Origin: JAFEDN01 sp963795715
Lineage (GTDB): Bacteria > Pseudomonadota > Gammaproteobacteria > Coxiellales > Coxiellaceae
NCBI GenBank assembly: GCA_963795715.1
Contig: CAWCIY010000004.1
Location: 124,001 to 188,000, forward strand
DNA: 64,000 nucleotides
Reading direction: 5' to 3'
Shown: positions 26,189 to 35,352 of the stretch, piece by piece
How positions within the stretch are numbered: the stretch's first letter is position 1
Layout: every line of letters starts with the position of its first letter
Position numbers and translations under genes: made by a program
Notes under the pieces: model-generated
What the model saw: only the letters and a program-made list of their open reading frames with translations
Databases searched by the model: none
What the model was told of the DNA's origin: nothing

Positions 26189-26452
26189 ATGGTTATAAAT
26201 TATTATTTAATTATGAAAGGATTTCCCCAAAAAGTTTTTTTAGAAATCAAAGTGCCAGAAGATAGTGGCAACGCGGAACTGGTTAAAGTTGATCAAAATA
26301 AAATCTATCTCAAAATCCGTTCTGACACAAACTCCTTGGTTTTTCACTGGTTTTATTTCCAGTTAAAAGCAAAAGAATCTGTTTTCACACACACAACTCA
26401 AAAAGCCACTCCCACTACTGTCTGGCAGGATAAATCCTGCCTAATTTCTTAA
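26189..26452 (+). pseudogene. N-terminal remnant of an M14-type (cytosolic carboxypeptidase-like) protein
   Basis: The 87-residue reading frame contains EDSGNAELVKVDQNKIYLKI followed by SLVFHWFYFQL, matching the N-terminal DSGN ... IRxD ... WFYF region of cytosolic M14 metallocarboxypeptidases. The zinc-binding catalytic domain is absent: after residue 58 the sequence is unrelated and ends. The likely start is MKGFPQKVF at 26213. It lies between tRNA-Leu and an MFS gene, so it is probably a leftover from a deletion next to the tRNA. Confidence 0.6.
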
Positions 26453-26463
26453 GCAGGTATATT

Positions 26464-27969
26464 ATGTCGCAAAAAGAAATTTCCAAATGGCGCGGTTTGA
26501 TTGGCATCAGTATCGCTGGTTTTTTAGGATGCTTGGATCTCACCATAGTAAATACGGCTCTGCCTGCAATACAAAGTGATTTAAAAATCAGCGTAGTGCA
26601 ATTGCAATGGGTCATGACCTCGTTATTGCTGGCCTTGACTACGTTTATGGTAATTTCGGGAAAACTGGCCGATTTGTATGGGCGAAGACTGTCTTTATTT
26701 GTCGGAATGATCCTTTTTGCCATCTCTTCTATCGGAGTAGCTGTGTCGCCGAATATCTATTTTTTAATAGGTTTTCGATTCTTACAAGGCGCCGCCATTG
26801 CGTTTCTGTACACGGCCCCGGTAGCCATTATTCCCAGTTTATTTCCTAAACATGAACGAGGGCGAGCGACCGGATTATTAATTAGCGCCAATGGTCTCGG
26901 ATTAGCGATTGGACCTGTGATTGGGGGCTTAATCGTTAGTACACTGGGCTGGCGTTGCATCTTTTTCATTAATCCTCCCATTATATTAATTAGTATTCTG
27001 TTTTGCTGGGGGAATTTAATTGAAACTAAAGCCACCCTCGCTAATAAAAAAATTGATTGGTGGGGGTTTATTTTATTACTCATAGCCATTCCTTCACTCA
27101 TTTTAGCTCTAGTACAAGGAGAATCTTGGGGTTGGATTACAGCGCCTATTATCATTCTATTTTTAATAGCCATTATCGCCATAATTTTATTTTATTACGT
27201 CGAAAATAAAGTTTCTGGCCCTATCATCGAGTTTCATTTTTTTGCAAATCGAATTTTTCTAATCGGCTTAGCAGCCAATTTTGCTTTAGCAATATTTTAT
27301 TCCATTGATTTCTTTTTAACTCCACTTTATCTGCATTACATACACGGACAAACGGGTTATCAAATAGGATTGTCATTATTACCGGCCACCGCCATGGTTG
27401 CAGCCCTATCCTCAGTAACAGCTAGAATTCTCGATAAAAGAGGGCCCAAGCCGGTTTTATGCGTTGGCCTGAGTTTATTTTTCATCTCCGCTTTATTACA
27501 ATCCCAGTTTGGGGTCAACACTTCCATTTATTTAATTTTATTTTCTTACTTTCTATTTGGTATAGGCTGGGCGTGTATTTTAAGTCCCTCCATTGTAGCT
27601 GCTCTTTCCTCATTACCCCAGGAATCTAGCGGTGTTGGGATGGGAACGCTGGGCACTTTACATAATCTAGGCGGCGCTATAGGATTGGCGTTAGGAACTT
27701 TAATATATAATCTATCAGCTAAGAAAACTTTATTATACTTGCTTAGTAAGGATCAAATTTCTGCGGACAAATGGGTTGACCAAGCGATTGCTAATATAGA
27801 AAATGCCACGCACATCCTTCAAAACAATACTAATTTAACTGCAGAACATATACTGCATTATTTCCAACATTATTTCCTCAGCGGATACCAGGCCGCCATG
27901 TGGCTGTTAATGTTTACCTCGTTATTGGCTTTAATCGCGGTCATCACAAGTTTAAAAAAAAGAGGCTAA
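26464..27969 (+). CDS. MFS transporter, DHA2 (EmrB/QacA-like) family
   Basis: The 501-residue protein has about 14 membrane segments. The family motifs are clear: LDLTIVNTALPAIQSDL (motif D1), QWVMTSLLL, GKLADLYGRRLSL (motif A), and GLAIGPVIGGLIVS (motif C of antiporters). Such proteins export drugs or toxic metabolites by proton antiport across the inner membrane. No membrane-fusion partner (EmrA) is adjacent. Its substrate is unknown. Confidence 0.9.
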   Translation: MSQKEISKWRGLIGISIAGFLGCLDLTIVNTALPAIQSDLKISVVQLQWVMTSLLLALTTFMVISGKLADLYGRRLSLFVGMILFAISSIGVAVSPNIYFLIGFRFLQGAAIAFLYTAPVAIIPSLFPKHERGRATGLLISANGLGLAIGPVIGGLIVSTLGWRCIFFINPPIILISILFCWGNLIETKATLANKKIDWWGFILLLIAIPSLILALVQGESWGWITAPIIILFLIAIIAIILFYYVENKVSGPIIEFHFFANRIFLIGLAANFALAIFYSIDFFLTPLYLHYIHGQTGYQIGLSLLPATAMVAALSSVTARILDKRGPKPVLCVGLSLFFISALLQSQFGVNTSIYLILFSYFLFGIGWACILSPSIVAALSSLPQESSGVGMGTLGTLHNLGGAIGLALGTLIYNLSAKKTLLYLLSKDQISADKWVDQAIANIENATHILQNNTNLTAEHILHYFQHYFLSGYQAAMWLLMFTSLLALIAVITSLKKRG

Positions 27970-27977
27970 TACAATCC

Positions 27978-28349
27978 TTATTTGCAGTATCTGCTCAATA
28001 ATTCTTGAATTGCTTTGGGTTTGAGCGGTTTAATTAGGTAATCGTTGATTCCCGACAGCCTGGCGTTATCTTTCAAATCCACTTCATTCTGAGCGGTTAA
28101 AGCAATAATCGGCACTTTTTTGGAACTTTTTTCTTGTGACCGGATCATCCGAGCGGTCGCTAAGCCATCCATGCCTGGCAGCCCGATATCCATAAATACT
28201 ATGTCATAGTTTTGTTTTTGGTTTAACGCGATACCCTCTTCTCCGCTCGGAGCGATATCAACAACGCAATTACACTGCTCCAAAATTGTTTTGGTTGCGA
28301 TTTGCGGCACGATGGAATCTTCCACCAATAAAACTTTTTTTCTGTCCAT
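27978..28349 (-). CDS. Single-domain response regulator (CheY-like receiver)
   Basis: I start at the ATG giving MDRKKVLLVEDS (123 residues), since GGAGAAG lies 6 bases upstream; the longer frame to 28472 has no support. The receiver has the acidic pair (VED), the phosphorylatable Asp in IVFMDIGLPGMDG, the Thr in IIALTAQ and the Lys in YLIKPLKP. There is no output domain and no kinase in the vicinity, so it probably acts through protein contacts with an unlinked hybrid kinase. Confidence 0.9.
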   Translation of the reverse strand: MDRKKVLLVEDSIVPQIATKTILEQCNCVVDIAPSGEEGIALNQKQNYDIVFMDIGLPGMDGLATARMIRSQEKSSKKVPIIALTAQNEVDLKDNARLSGINDYLIKPLKPKAIQELLSRYCK

Positions 28350-28870
28350 ATAACTTCTCCATAAATGTTTAGGAACCCTTGCCAAGCGACCACCCACCAA
28401 CCTGCATGCGGTCCATGGTCCCAGCAAATGCAGATTGGTGCATGAGCTGGGTTTATCCCTAAACAATCCCAATTCCTGGCTCCTTTCTTTGAAATATTTA
28501 CCTTACAAAAAGGCAAATAACACCCTGTTGCTATGGGGACAACGATCGGTGGCTCATTAAAAGGAATAACCGTCTCGGAAACAGACGATTCCAAAGAAAT
28601 GAAATATTAGTTAGAATAAAAACAGCCATGAACAAAGTCTCTTTTGTTTAATGGTCAGAGACGTGCAGATGGGTAAATATCTGTACGTCTCGTTTAGGAT
28701 TATATCCCCACACTAAATTAAAAACAACTACTCATTTTTTTCCAAAGAAAAGTATATTTTAAAGTATTTATATACACTTTGCTGCTGTTGGGAAAATACG
28801 AAGATTGAGGATTTTTTGGGGATTTTTTTCTGAAGCCGTACTTCTAGTTTTAACTCAAGTTCGAATTCGT
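28350..28870. other. Leader of the response regulator and non-coding spacer
   Basis: No convincing gene is seen. A 123-codon minus-strand frame (28223-28594) overlaps the regulator gene and has atypical composition, so I do not call it. A strong hairpin lies at 28658-28691. The rest is AT-rich. Confidence 0.5.
28658..28691. terminator. 13-bp hairpin, possible terminator or structured RNA
   Basis: gagacgtgcagat and atctgtacgtctc pair over 13 bases with one G-T and an 8-base loop. No poly-T follows closely on either strand, so its role is open. Confidence 0.4.
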
Positions 28871-29368
28871 CTAATTCACCGAATTCTTTTTATTTCCACT
28901 GAAGAGATGGGTCAGCCAAGGCAGCATAGCTCGTACTTCCACTCCGTTGGGATAAGTGAATTCTCTCTTGAGTTCTTTTACTAGTTGTAATTTTTTGGCA
29001 TAAGGGAAAAAAGAACCAAAGTGATTAAATGCAGGTGATGCTTCACCATCAGACCATTTTGCTTCTATTAAATGTGTAGGTTTATTAGCCATACAAACCA
29101 AAAAATCTAATTCTTTACCATCTTTTGTGCGTAGATAATATAATGAAGCATTTTCTCCGGTGGTGTCTTCGATAAATTGTAATTCTTTAATAAGCGCGCA
29201 AGCTAGTAAATTTTCAAGTCTAGCGCCTTTATCACCCTCAACTTGGGCAATGTCATAAAAATAAAATTTTGGTTCTTTTAACAAAGAACGGTTTACTTTG
29301 TTATGGTAGGGAGTTACACGAAAAATCACATAAAGATTTTCTAACAGCAATAACCAGCGCTTATTTGA
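28871..29368 (-). pseudogene. C-terminal fragment of an AAA ATPase with DUF4143 domain
   Basis: The frame reads LYVIFRVTPYHNKV, then KFYFYDIAQVEGDKGARLEN and a nuclease-like LRTKDGKELDFLV with LIEAKWSDG. This is the C-terminal DUF4143 part of a widespread ATPase. The N-terminal ATPase (about 250 residues) is absent: a stop sits just above 29368, and the only start is a TTG at 29350. The 159 residues left are unlikely to work alone. Confidence 0.8.
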
Positions 29369-29652
29369 CTATTATGACTCACATTCCTGAAAAGTCAAGA
29401 CTAAAACAACATAGGTGTCATTTTAGTCAAAAAAGACTGCGGTGAGATAAGCTGAAAAATTGACGGTAGTATTGTAATATTACGTTATATCAACAATGAT
29501 CCTAATCTATTGAAAAAAATATTTTTTTCTTCACCGGACGGGGGAGTACGGGCTGCGGACTAGGTCTTCTTCTAACGAAATTCCCTTGGGAAGTTCGTTC
29601 CTTGGGTATTTACCGCAGGTATTCAAACTCGCTACAGTGGCAACTGCAGAAT
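29369..29652. other. Non-coding spacer with a dispersed repeat
   Basis: No gene is seen. At 29634-29654 the minus strand reads cctaaattctgcagttgcca plus c, one base different from the hairpin arm at 16922-16942. A run of A and T near 29512 forms a short palindrome. Confidence 0.5.
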
Positions 29653-30537
29653 TTAGGTTAAAGTGAAATATATTTTCAGCAAATCAATAAATGCTTTGAT
29701 CTTTAGCGGCATAAAATCGCGTTGAGGATAAATAATGTATAGCGGTTTGGCTGGCAGCTTATAACTTGCTAAACACTTCACGAGTTGGCCATTGACGACA
29801 GCATCTTTAACCATAAATTCTGGCAATACTGCCACACAGCAATCTGCCATAACCATTTGGAAAATCAAATCCAATTGATTACTTTGAAAATGGCCTTCAA
29901 CAGTTATTTTAAATTGGCGATTTCTCCGAATAAATTGCAAAATTTGTATCGTTGAGCCAGTACTATAAATTCCGAAACGATGTTGTGCTAATTGATCAGG
30001 GTGGGAAATTTCCCCAAATTTTTTTAAATAATTTGGAGTTGCACACAAAAAATAGTTCTGAAACGTGAGCTTTCGAGCAATCAAATTGGAATCCGGAAGA
30101 GTTGCAGAGCGAATGGCTAGATCATAGCCTTCTTGCACCAAATCAATTATTTGACTTTCCAATACCACATTTAACTTTACTTCAGGATACTGCGCCTGAT
30201 ATTGTGTTAAAGGTTCCGCCAACAGATGCAAAGCTAAAGCCGGCGGCATGGAAATTTTTAAGGAGCCAGCCGGTTGATTTCGTAAAGCGGAAATGTTTTC
30301 AAAACTTTTCTGAGACAAGTTAAACATCTTTTCACATTCTAGATAAAACATTTCACCCGCTTCGGTTAGGGTTAATCTCCTAGTATTACGTAACAATAAT
30401 CGGGTTTTTAATGCTTGTTCTAAGTGGTTAATATGTTTACTGACAAAAGCTTTAGAAAGATTGAGCCTCTCGGCTGCTTGAGAAAAACTTTTTAAATGGA
30501 CCACGTGATAAAATAAAATCATTTCATTCGCTAGCAT
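29653..30537 (-). CDS. LysR-family transcriptional regulator
   Basis: The 294-residue protein has the LysR helix-turn-helix at the N-terminus (FSQAAERLNLSKAFVSKHIN, about 17-36) and a co-inducer-binding domain from about residue 88. Its start overlaps the end of the upstream MFS gene by 7 bases, so the two share a transcript. It probably controls that transporter and perhaps the divergent dehydrogenase. The ligand is unknown. Confidence 0.92.
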   Translation of the reverse strand: MLANEMILFYHVVHLKSFSQAAERLNLSKAFVSKHINHLEQALKTRLLLRNTRRLTLTEAGEMFYLECEKMFNLSQKSFENISALRNQPAGSLKISMPPALALHLLAEPLTQYQAQYPEVKLNVVLESQIIDLVQEGYDLAIRSATLPDSNLIARKLTFQNYFLCATPNYLKKFGEISHPDQLAQHRFGIYSTGSTIQILQFIRRNRQFKITVEGHFQSNQLDLIFQMVMADCCVAVLPEFMVKDAVVNGQLVKCLASYKLPAKPLYIIYPQRDFMPLKIKAFIDLLKIYFTLT

Positions 30538-32003
30538 TCACGCTCCTTGAATTTCCATATAAAAATACTGACTAGTCCAACGGTACAAATAACAAAAAGA
30601 AATATAGAAGCTCCCTTAAAGCCGTGTATAAAGGCTTTATTAAAAAAATCATGTATTAATGGATCTAGTTTAGTATGTAAAGCCTGCGATGGATTAGCCA
30701 ATAACTCTGCTAAATTTTTTAACTGCCCATAGTTTTGGGCATAATGTAAACTCAAAGTTTGATAAAGCATCACGCCAACCGCAAGACCTATGGAACCTCC
30801 GATATTAAAAGTGGTTACCATAGTACCGGTGGCGCCACTGACACGTACAGCACCCACAGAAGTTTGGGCGGCTATAATAGCAGCCGTGTTACCCATCGCC
30901 CACATGCCTCCTAAAGCTAAAAAAGTAATAATCATAAACCAAATGGGGGTTGCCACCGAGAAAAAAGTTTGCATTAATGCTGACAATGAACCTAAAACTA
31001 ATCCAATTAATATGGTATTGATTAAACCAAAAGATTGAATTAACCAACCTACTAATAATGCGATGATCAACACGGCTAGCGGAATGGAAAATAAAATCAT
31101 ACCCACCATTTGCGGTGTTTGACTACGAATTATTTGCAAATACAATGGTTCAAAAAATAATGCTACCGAACTGAACATACCTGATATTATGCTTAATAAC
31201 GCTCCGCTAAAGAATAACAACTTTAAAAAATCTTTAAATTGAATGATAGGCTCTTCTTTGTTTTGCTCGATGATAACTAAAATGAAACTGGCGACAATTC
31301 CAATTCCTAAAAAAATAAGCGTCAGAGGATTTCTCCAACCATGGGTGGCGCTGTGAATTAACCCTAAAACGATTCCGCCTACGGCAAAAGCAATGCTGAA
31401 CATGCCCTGCCAATCCATAGAACGCGAGGTTAAACCTGATACCGATTCTTTAACTGAGTTCCAGCAAAACACAAACCCTAGTAAAGTCAGAGGAATATTA
31501 ATAAAAAAAATCCAACGCCAACCCCAATAAGTGACTATAACACCACCTAACAAAGGACCTAAGGCCAGCGCCACTCCTCCTAAACTTCCTAACCAGCCAA
31601 TGGCCCTGCCGTGTTCTTCTTTGGGAAAAACCCCAGGCAATAACGAGGGACCTAAAGGTAACACTATTGCCGCACTGATTCCTTGCAAAAACCGGCCGAA
31701 AATCAACCAGTGAATTGTAGGGGAAAACCCGGCCAAACATGAAGAAAAAGCAAAAATTCCTGCACCGATATAGAATAATCTCCTTCTTCCATATAGATCG
31801 CCCCATCGGCCCATGACCGTAGCGGAAATACATAAAACTAAAAAATAGATGTTCATAACCCACTGTAAAGAGGTTAGGCTCGCTCCTAATTCCTCTTGGA
31901 TCACGGGCAATGCCACATTGACTACGGTGTAATCTAAATAACAACCAAATGAAAGCAAACAAATTCCGATAAATGCCTGCCATTTTTTTGAATAATCATT
32001 CAT
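30531..32003 (-). CDS. MFS transporter, DHA2 family
   Basis: The 490-residue protein has about 14 membrane segments, with LDYTVVNVALPVIQEEL, QWVMNIYFL, GRWGDLYGRRRLF and ALGPLLGGVIVTYWGW. It is of the same family as the transporter at 26464-27969 but is not a close copy. It leads a two-gene unit with the LysR regulator. A 171-base divergent promoter region separates it from the dehydrogenase gene. Confidence 0.9.
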   Translation of the reverse strand: MNDYSKKWQAFIGICLLSFGCYLDYTVVNVALPVIQEELGASLTSLQWVMNIYFLVLCISATVMGRWGDLYGRRRLFYIGAGIFAFSSCLAGFSPTIHWLIFGRFLQGISAAIVLPLGPSLLPGVFPKEEHGRAIGWLGSLGGVALALGPLLGGVIVTYWGWRWIFFINIPLTLLGFVFCWNSVKESVSGLTSRSMDWQGMFSIAFAVGGIVLGLIHSATHGWRNPLTLIFLGIGIVASFILVIIEQNKEEPIIQFKDFLKLLFFSGALLSIISGMFSSVALFFEPLYLQIIRSQTPQMVGMILFSIPLAVLIIALLVGWLIQSFGLINTILIGLVLGSLSALMQTFFSVATPIWFMIITFLALGGMWAMGNTAAIIAAQTSVGAVRVSGATGTMVTTFNIGGSIGLAVGVMLYQTLSLHYAQNYGQLKNLAELLANPSQALHTKLDPLIHDFFNKAFIHGFKGASIFLFVICTVGLVSIFIWKFKEREC

Positions 32004-32174
32004 AGGTTTCCCATTAAAAATATAAATTAATCTTATTTCACAGATTATAAATGTTATATTAGATTATGTAATCACTTATTACCAAATTTACTTTTTCCAA
32101 TAGGAAACAATTCTTAGTTGAACTTTAAAAAGGTAGTCGATATCATCCCTACTTTGCACTGATGGGAAATTAAA
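32004..32174. promoter_or_regulatory. Divergent promoter region with repeated agattat
   Basis: The spacer between the MFS-lysR unit and the dehydrogenase gene contains agattat twice within about 30 bases (32043-32070 region), both in AT-rich dyad-like sequence. It is a reasonable place for LysR binding, but no defined box can be assigned. Confidence 0.35.
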
Positions 32175-33068
32175 ATGTCTAAAATAGCTTTCATCGGCTT
32201 AGGAAAAATGGGGGCACCAATGGTGCGCAACCTGTTAAAGCACAATCATTCCGTTGTCGTTTTTGATATTATTCCTGCTGCGATAGAAGAATGCGTTAAA
32301 AATGGTGCAATTGCTTCCAGTTCAATCCAAGAAGCCATTAAAGATGTCACATTAATTTGGACAATGCTCCAAACTGGTGAACAGGTACGAGAAATTTGCT
32401 TAGGAAAAAATGGAATTTTTAATAGCTTAAATCCAGATACCCTCTACATTGATAGCTCCTCCATTGACGTTGAATCTACACGCTTGCTGCACCAGCAAGC
32501 CGCTCAAAGACAAATTGCCATGCTGGACGCACCGGTTTCGGGTGGCGTCAAAGGCGCCATTGAAGGGTCATTAACCGTTATGGCGGGAGGCTTACCTGAA
32601 CATTTCCAACGGGCAATTCTTTATTTAAAGACAATTGGCAAGCTGGTCTATTACGCAGGACCAGCCGGTAATGGTCAAGTTGCAAAAATTTGTAACAACA
32701 TGATTTTAGGCATCAGTATGATCGCTGTCAGTGAGTCATTTACATTAGCAAAAAAATTAGGACTTGATCCTAAAATTTTCTTAGAAATCAGTTCGCACGC
32801 ATCAGGCCAATGCTGGGCCATGACTCATTACAACCCTATGCCCGGAATCATAGATAACGTTCCAGCGAACAACCACTATCAACCTGGATTTACTACAGCG
32901 ATGATGCTGAAAGATTTAAAACTCAGTCAGGATGCCGCTAAATTAGCAGACGTCGCCACAGAAATGGGCGCAAAAGCAACCGAATTGTACCAACAATGGG
33001 CCGACAGCGACCACCATTCACTCGATTTTTCATCGATCATTCAAATGATTTCTGACATTTCAGATTAA
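32175..33068 (+). CDS. mmsB: 3-hydroxyisobutyrate dehydrogenase-type NAD(P)-dependent oxidoreductase
   Basis: The 297-residue protein has the beta-hydroxyacid dehydrogenase motifs in order: IAFIGLGKMGAPMVRNLL (nucleotide binding), MLDAPVSGGVKGAIEGSL (substrate binding) and GNGQVAKICNNMILG with the catalytic Lys. The C-terminal MLKDLKLSQDAA is also typical. In valine degradation the enzyme oxidises 3-hydroxyisobutyrate. No other valine-degradation gene is beside it, so a different hydroxyacid is possible. Confidence 0.85.
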   Translation: MSKIAFIGLGKMGAPMVRNLLKHNHSVVVFDIIPAAIEECVKNGAIASSSIQEAIKDVTLIWTMLQTGEQVREICLGKNGIFNSLNPDTLYIDSSSIDVESTRLLHQQAAQRQIAMLDAPVSGGVKGAIEGSLTVMAGGLPEHFQRAILYLKTIGKLVYYAGPAGNGQVAKICNNMILGISMIAVSESFTLAKKLGLDPKIFLEISSHASGQCWAMTHYNPMPGIIDNVPANNHYQPGFTTAMMLKDLKLSQDAAKLADVATEMGAKATELYQQWADSDHHSLDFSSIIQMISDISD

Positions 33069-33196
33069 AGCGAAAATTGCTTACATTTTAAATGTTGAAG
33101 AACGTACAACATATAAAAAAATTAACCGTATTTTTCCTTCTAACATAGCATTAACATAAAACCATTGGCCGTTAATTTAAAAAAAGGAGGGAATTT

Positions 33197-33511
33197 ATGA
33201 TAAGATCATTTTTGTACTCTAAAGAATTACGTCACCAATGGCAATCCGCGGTATGCATGATTCCAGTATTACTAGATTTATTAAAAGAAAAACTAAATAG
33301 TACTAGCATTCACGAAGAAAATTTTGAATCTCTACAATTAGAAATTAAAGCTTATCAAGAAATTTACCGAAGCTGGAAAAAAAACGCGAAGCTTAATCCA
33401 AAACAGCAAGAATGGATTGAGGAAATAGGCATTTATTTAAAAGATTTACATAACGTAAAAAATTGGCAGAGATTTATATCCAATGCCAATCAAAATAAAA
33501 AGAAGCATTAA
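33197..33511 (+). CDS. Small basic helical protein, unknown
   Basis: The 104-residue protein has an AAGGAGGG ribosome site directly upstream. It is mostly helical and basic, with LDLLKEKLNSTSIHEENFES and a Lys-rich end (QNKKKH). No motif, signal peptide or membrane segment is seen. It stands alone between a dehydrogenase and a permease. Confidence 0.55.
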   Translation: MIRSFLYSKELRHQWQSAVCMIPVLLDLLKEKLNSTSIHEENFESLQLEIKAYQEIYRSWKKNAKLNPKQQEWIEEIGIYLKDLHNVKNWQRFISNANQNKKKH

Positions 33512-33566
33512 AGAGACAGCCGGCAGGGCTTGACCAAGGTTAATAAATCAATTACCTTGTCTTGCT

Positions 33567-35201
33567 ATGCAAAAAGATGATGTTAACCTATACACTACGC
33601 TCAGTGACGCCACTGGTTCAGACACTACCACTTCTATAAAACGCAGTATTGGTGTCTTTCAACTCACATTAATAGGTATTACTTCTATTATTGGCTCTGG
33701 TTGGCTTTTTGGGGCTTTTAATACTGCCAAAATTGCCGGCCCAGCGTCTTTACTTTCTTGGGTTATAGGGGCAGCCGCTTTGTTATTAGTTGCCCTAACC
33801 ATTGCCGAAGTGGGCACTCTTTTTCCCCAATCTGGTGGTATAGCCCGATATTTAGAATATACCCATGGCTCGTTGTCTGGTTTTTTAAGTGGTTGGATTA
33901 ATTGGTTAGGGATAGCGGCCTGTTTACCTACGGAAGCAGCTGCTTCCGTCCAATATCTTAGTTCTTTACCTAATTTTCATAATTTGTATGATCAATCCGC
34001 AGGAACTATGAGCCACCAAGGCTTGTTCTTAGCCAGCGTCTTAATGCTAGGGTATTTCTTTCTTAATTATTGGACCCTTAAGCTATTTTTACGCTCCACC
34101 ACCTTGGTTACCTTATTTAAGCTGATAATCCCAGTGCTTTCTGTGTTAACTATCATGTGGGCTGGTTTTCATCGCAGTAACTTTGGCCAGGATATACATA
34201 CTTTTGCACCCTACGGAATAAATGCTGTTTTTATAGCAGTATCGGCCGGAGGTGTAATCTTTGCTTTTAATGGATTCCAATCCATTGTTAATTTCGCAGG
34301 CGAAGCGAAAGATCCACGCCGTACAATTCCGATTGCACTTATTTCGGCAATTCTAATTTGTTTATTTATTTATTTAATACTTCAGACAGGATTTATAGGC
34401 GCTTTAAATCCTCATGATTTAGCTGCTGGATGGCAAGGGCTTAATTTTAGTTCTCCATTTGTACAACTCGCCCTTAGCTTTAATCTAAATATGATTGCCA
34501 TGCTTTTATACGTAGATGCCATAATTTCTCCCTCGGGAACAGGCATTGCTTATATGGGTTCAACAGCTCGCATGCTGTTTGGGATGCAACGTAGCGGTTA
34601 TATGCCAAAATTTGTAGGTAATATACATCCTAAATATTCCATACCACGTAATGCGATGTGGGTTAGTCTTATTTTAGGCTTTGTTTTCTTATGGATTTTT
34701 CGTGGCTGGGGAAACTTAGCAGATGTAATTTCCATCATGAATACACTTTCGTACACGGCGGGTCCCCTAGCCGCTGCCGGTTTACGTTATATTTCCCCTG
34801 ATTGGCAAAGCCCTTGTCGAATTCCAGGCATGAAACTCATTGCTCCAGTAGCCTTTATTGTTATTTCCTTAATCGTTTATTGGTCAAGATGGCCGCTAAC
34901 CGGCGAAGTCTTATTAGTTATTTTCTTGGGATTGGCTATTTATCTCTATTACCAGTTAATAAGTAAACAAAAAACCCTGCCACATTTAAAGAGTGGTGTG
35001 TGGTTTGTTTGTTATTTACTGGCGATGGCTTGCCTCTCTTGGCTAGGCAGCCATCAGTTTGGCGGAATTGATTTAATAAAGAAGCCGTACGATCAAATCG
35101 CTGTGATTGTTGTCGCCATAATCTTTTATCGATGGAGCATTCAAAGTGCTTGGAAGACCCCACTGTTGGAAGCCTTCCGTCAAAATAAACACATGATCTA
35201 G
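33567..35201 (+). CDS. APC-family amino-acid permease
   Basis: The 544-residue inner-membrane protein has about 12-14 membrane segments. The N-terminal unwound helix IGVFQLTLIGITSIIGSGWL, the AEVGTLFPQSGGIARYLEY segment and NFAGEAKDPRRTIP mark the APC family. The C-terminal part shares YVDAIISPSGTG with the truncated permease at the right edge (YADALISPFGTG). It probably imports amino acids. A hairpin follows 38 bases after the stop. Confidence 0.9.
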   Translation: MQKDDVNLYTTLSDATGSDTTTSIKRSIGVFQLTLIGITSIIGSGWLFGAFNTAKIAGPASLLSWVIGAAALLLVALTIAEVGTLFPQSGGIARYLEYTHGSLSGFLSGWINWLGIAACLPTEAAASVQYLSSLPNFHNLYDQSAGTMSHQGLFLASVLMLGYFFLNYWTLKLFLRSTTLVTLFKLIIPVLSVLTIMWAGFHRSNFGQDIHTFAPYGINAVFIAVSAGGVIFAFNGFQSIVNFAGEAKDPRRTIPIALISAILICLFIYLILQTGFIGALNPHDLAAGWQGLNFSSPFVQLALSFNLNMIAMLLYVDAIISPSGTGIAYMGSTARMLFGMQRSGYMPKFVGNIHPKYSIPRNAMWVSLILGFVFLWIFRGWGNLADVISIMNTLSYTAGPLAAAGLRYISPDWQSPCRIPGMKLIAPVAFIVISLIVYWSRWPLTGEVLLVIFLGLAIYLYYQLISKQKTLPHLKSGVWFVCYLLAMACLSWLGSHQFGGIDLIKKPYDQIAVIVVAIIFYRWSIQSAWKTPLLEAFRQNKHMI

Positions 35202-35238
35202 ACAGAGGAAAACATCTTCATTTCTTTGTCCCCCAATA

Positions 35239-35257
35239 AAGGCTGGCTGCCAGCCTT
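35239..35257. terminator. Hairpin after the permease gene
   Basis: aaggctgg and ccagcctt pair around a 3-base loop, followed by ataat and no clear T run. Confidence 0.5.
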
Positions 35258-35352
35258 ATAATTGAATCTACCGTAACTGCTTTTTACTAGAGTTTATAGA
35301 CAATTTAAAATCTCCCTCTTCTACCATGACATCTCTATAAAAGTAAGAAAAA

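Noticed and set aside
28223..28594. 123-residue minus-strand frame overlapping the response regulator
   Set aside because: It has an unusual Trp/Cys-rich composition, overlaps a better gene and no ribosome site or homology is visible.
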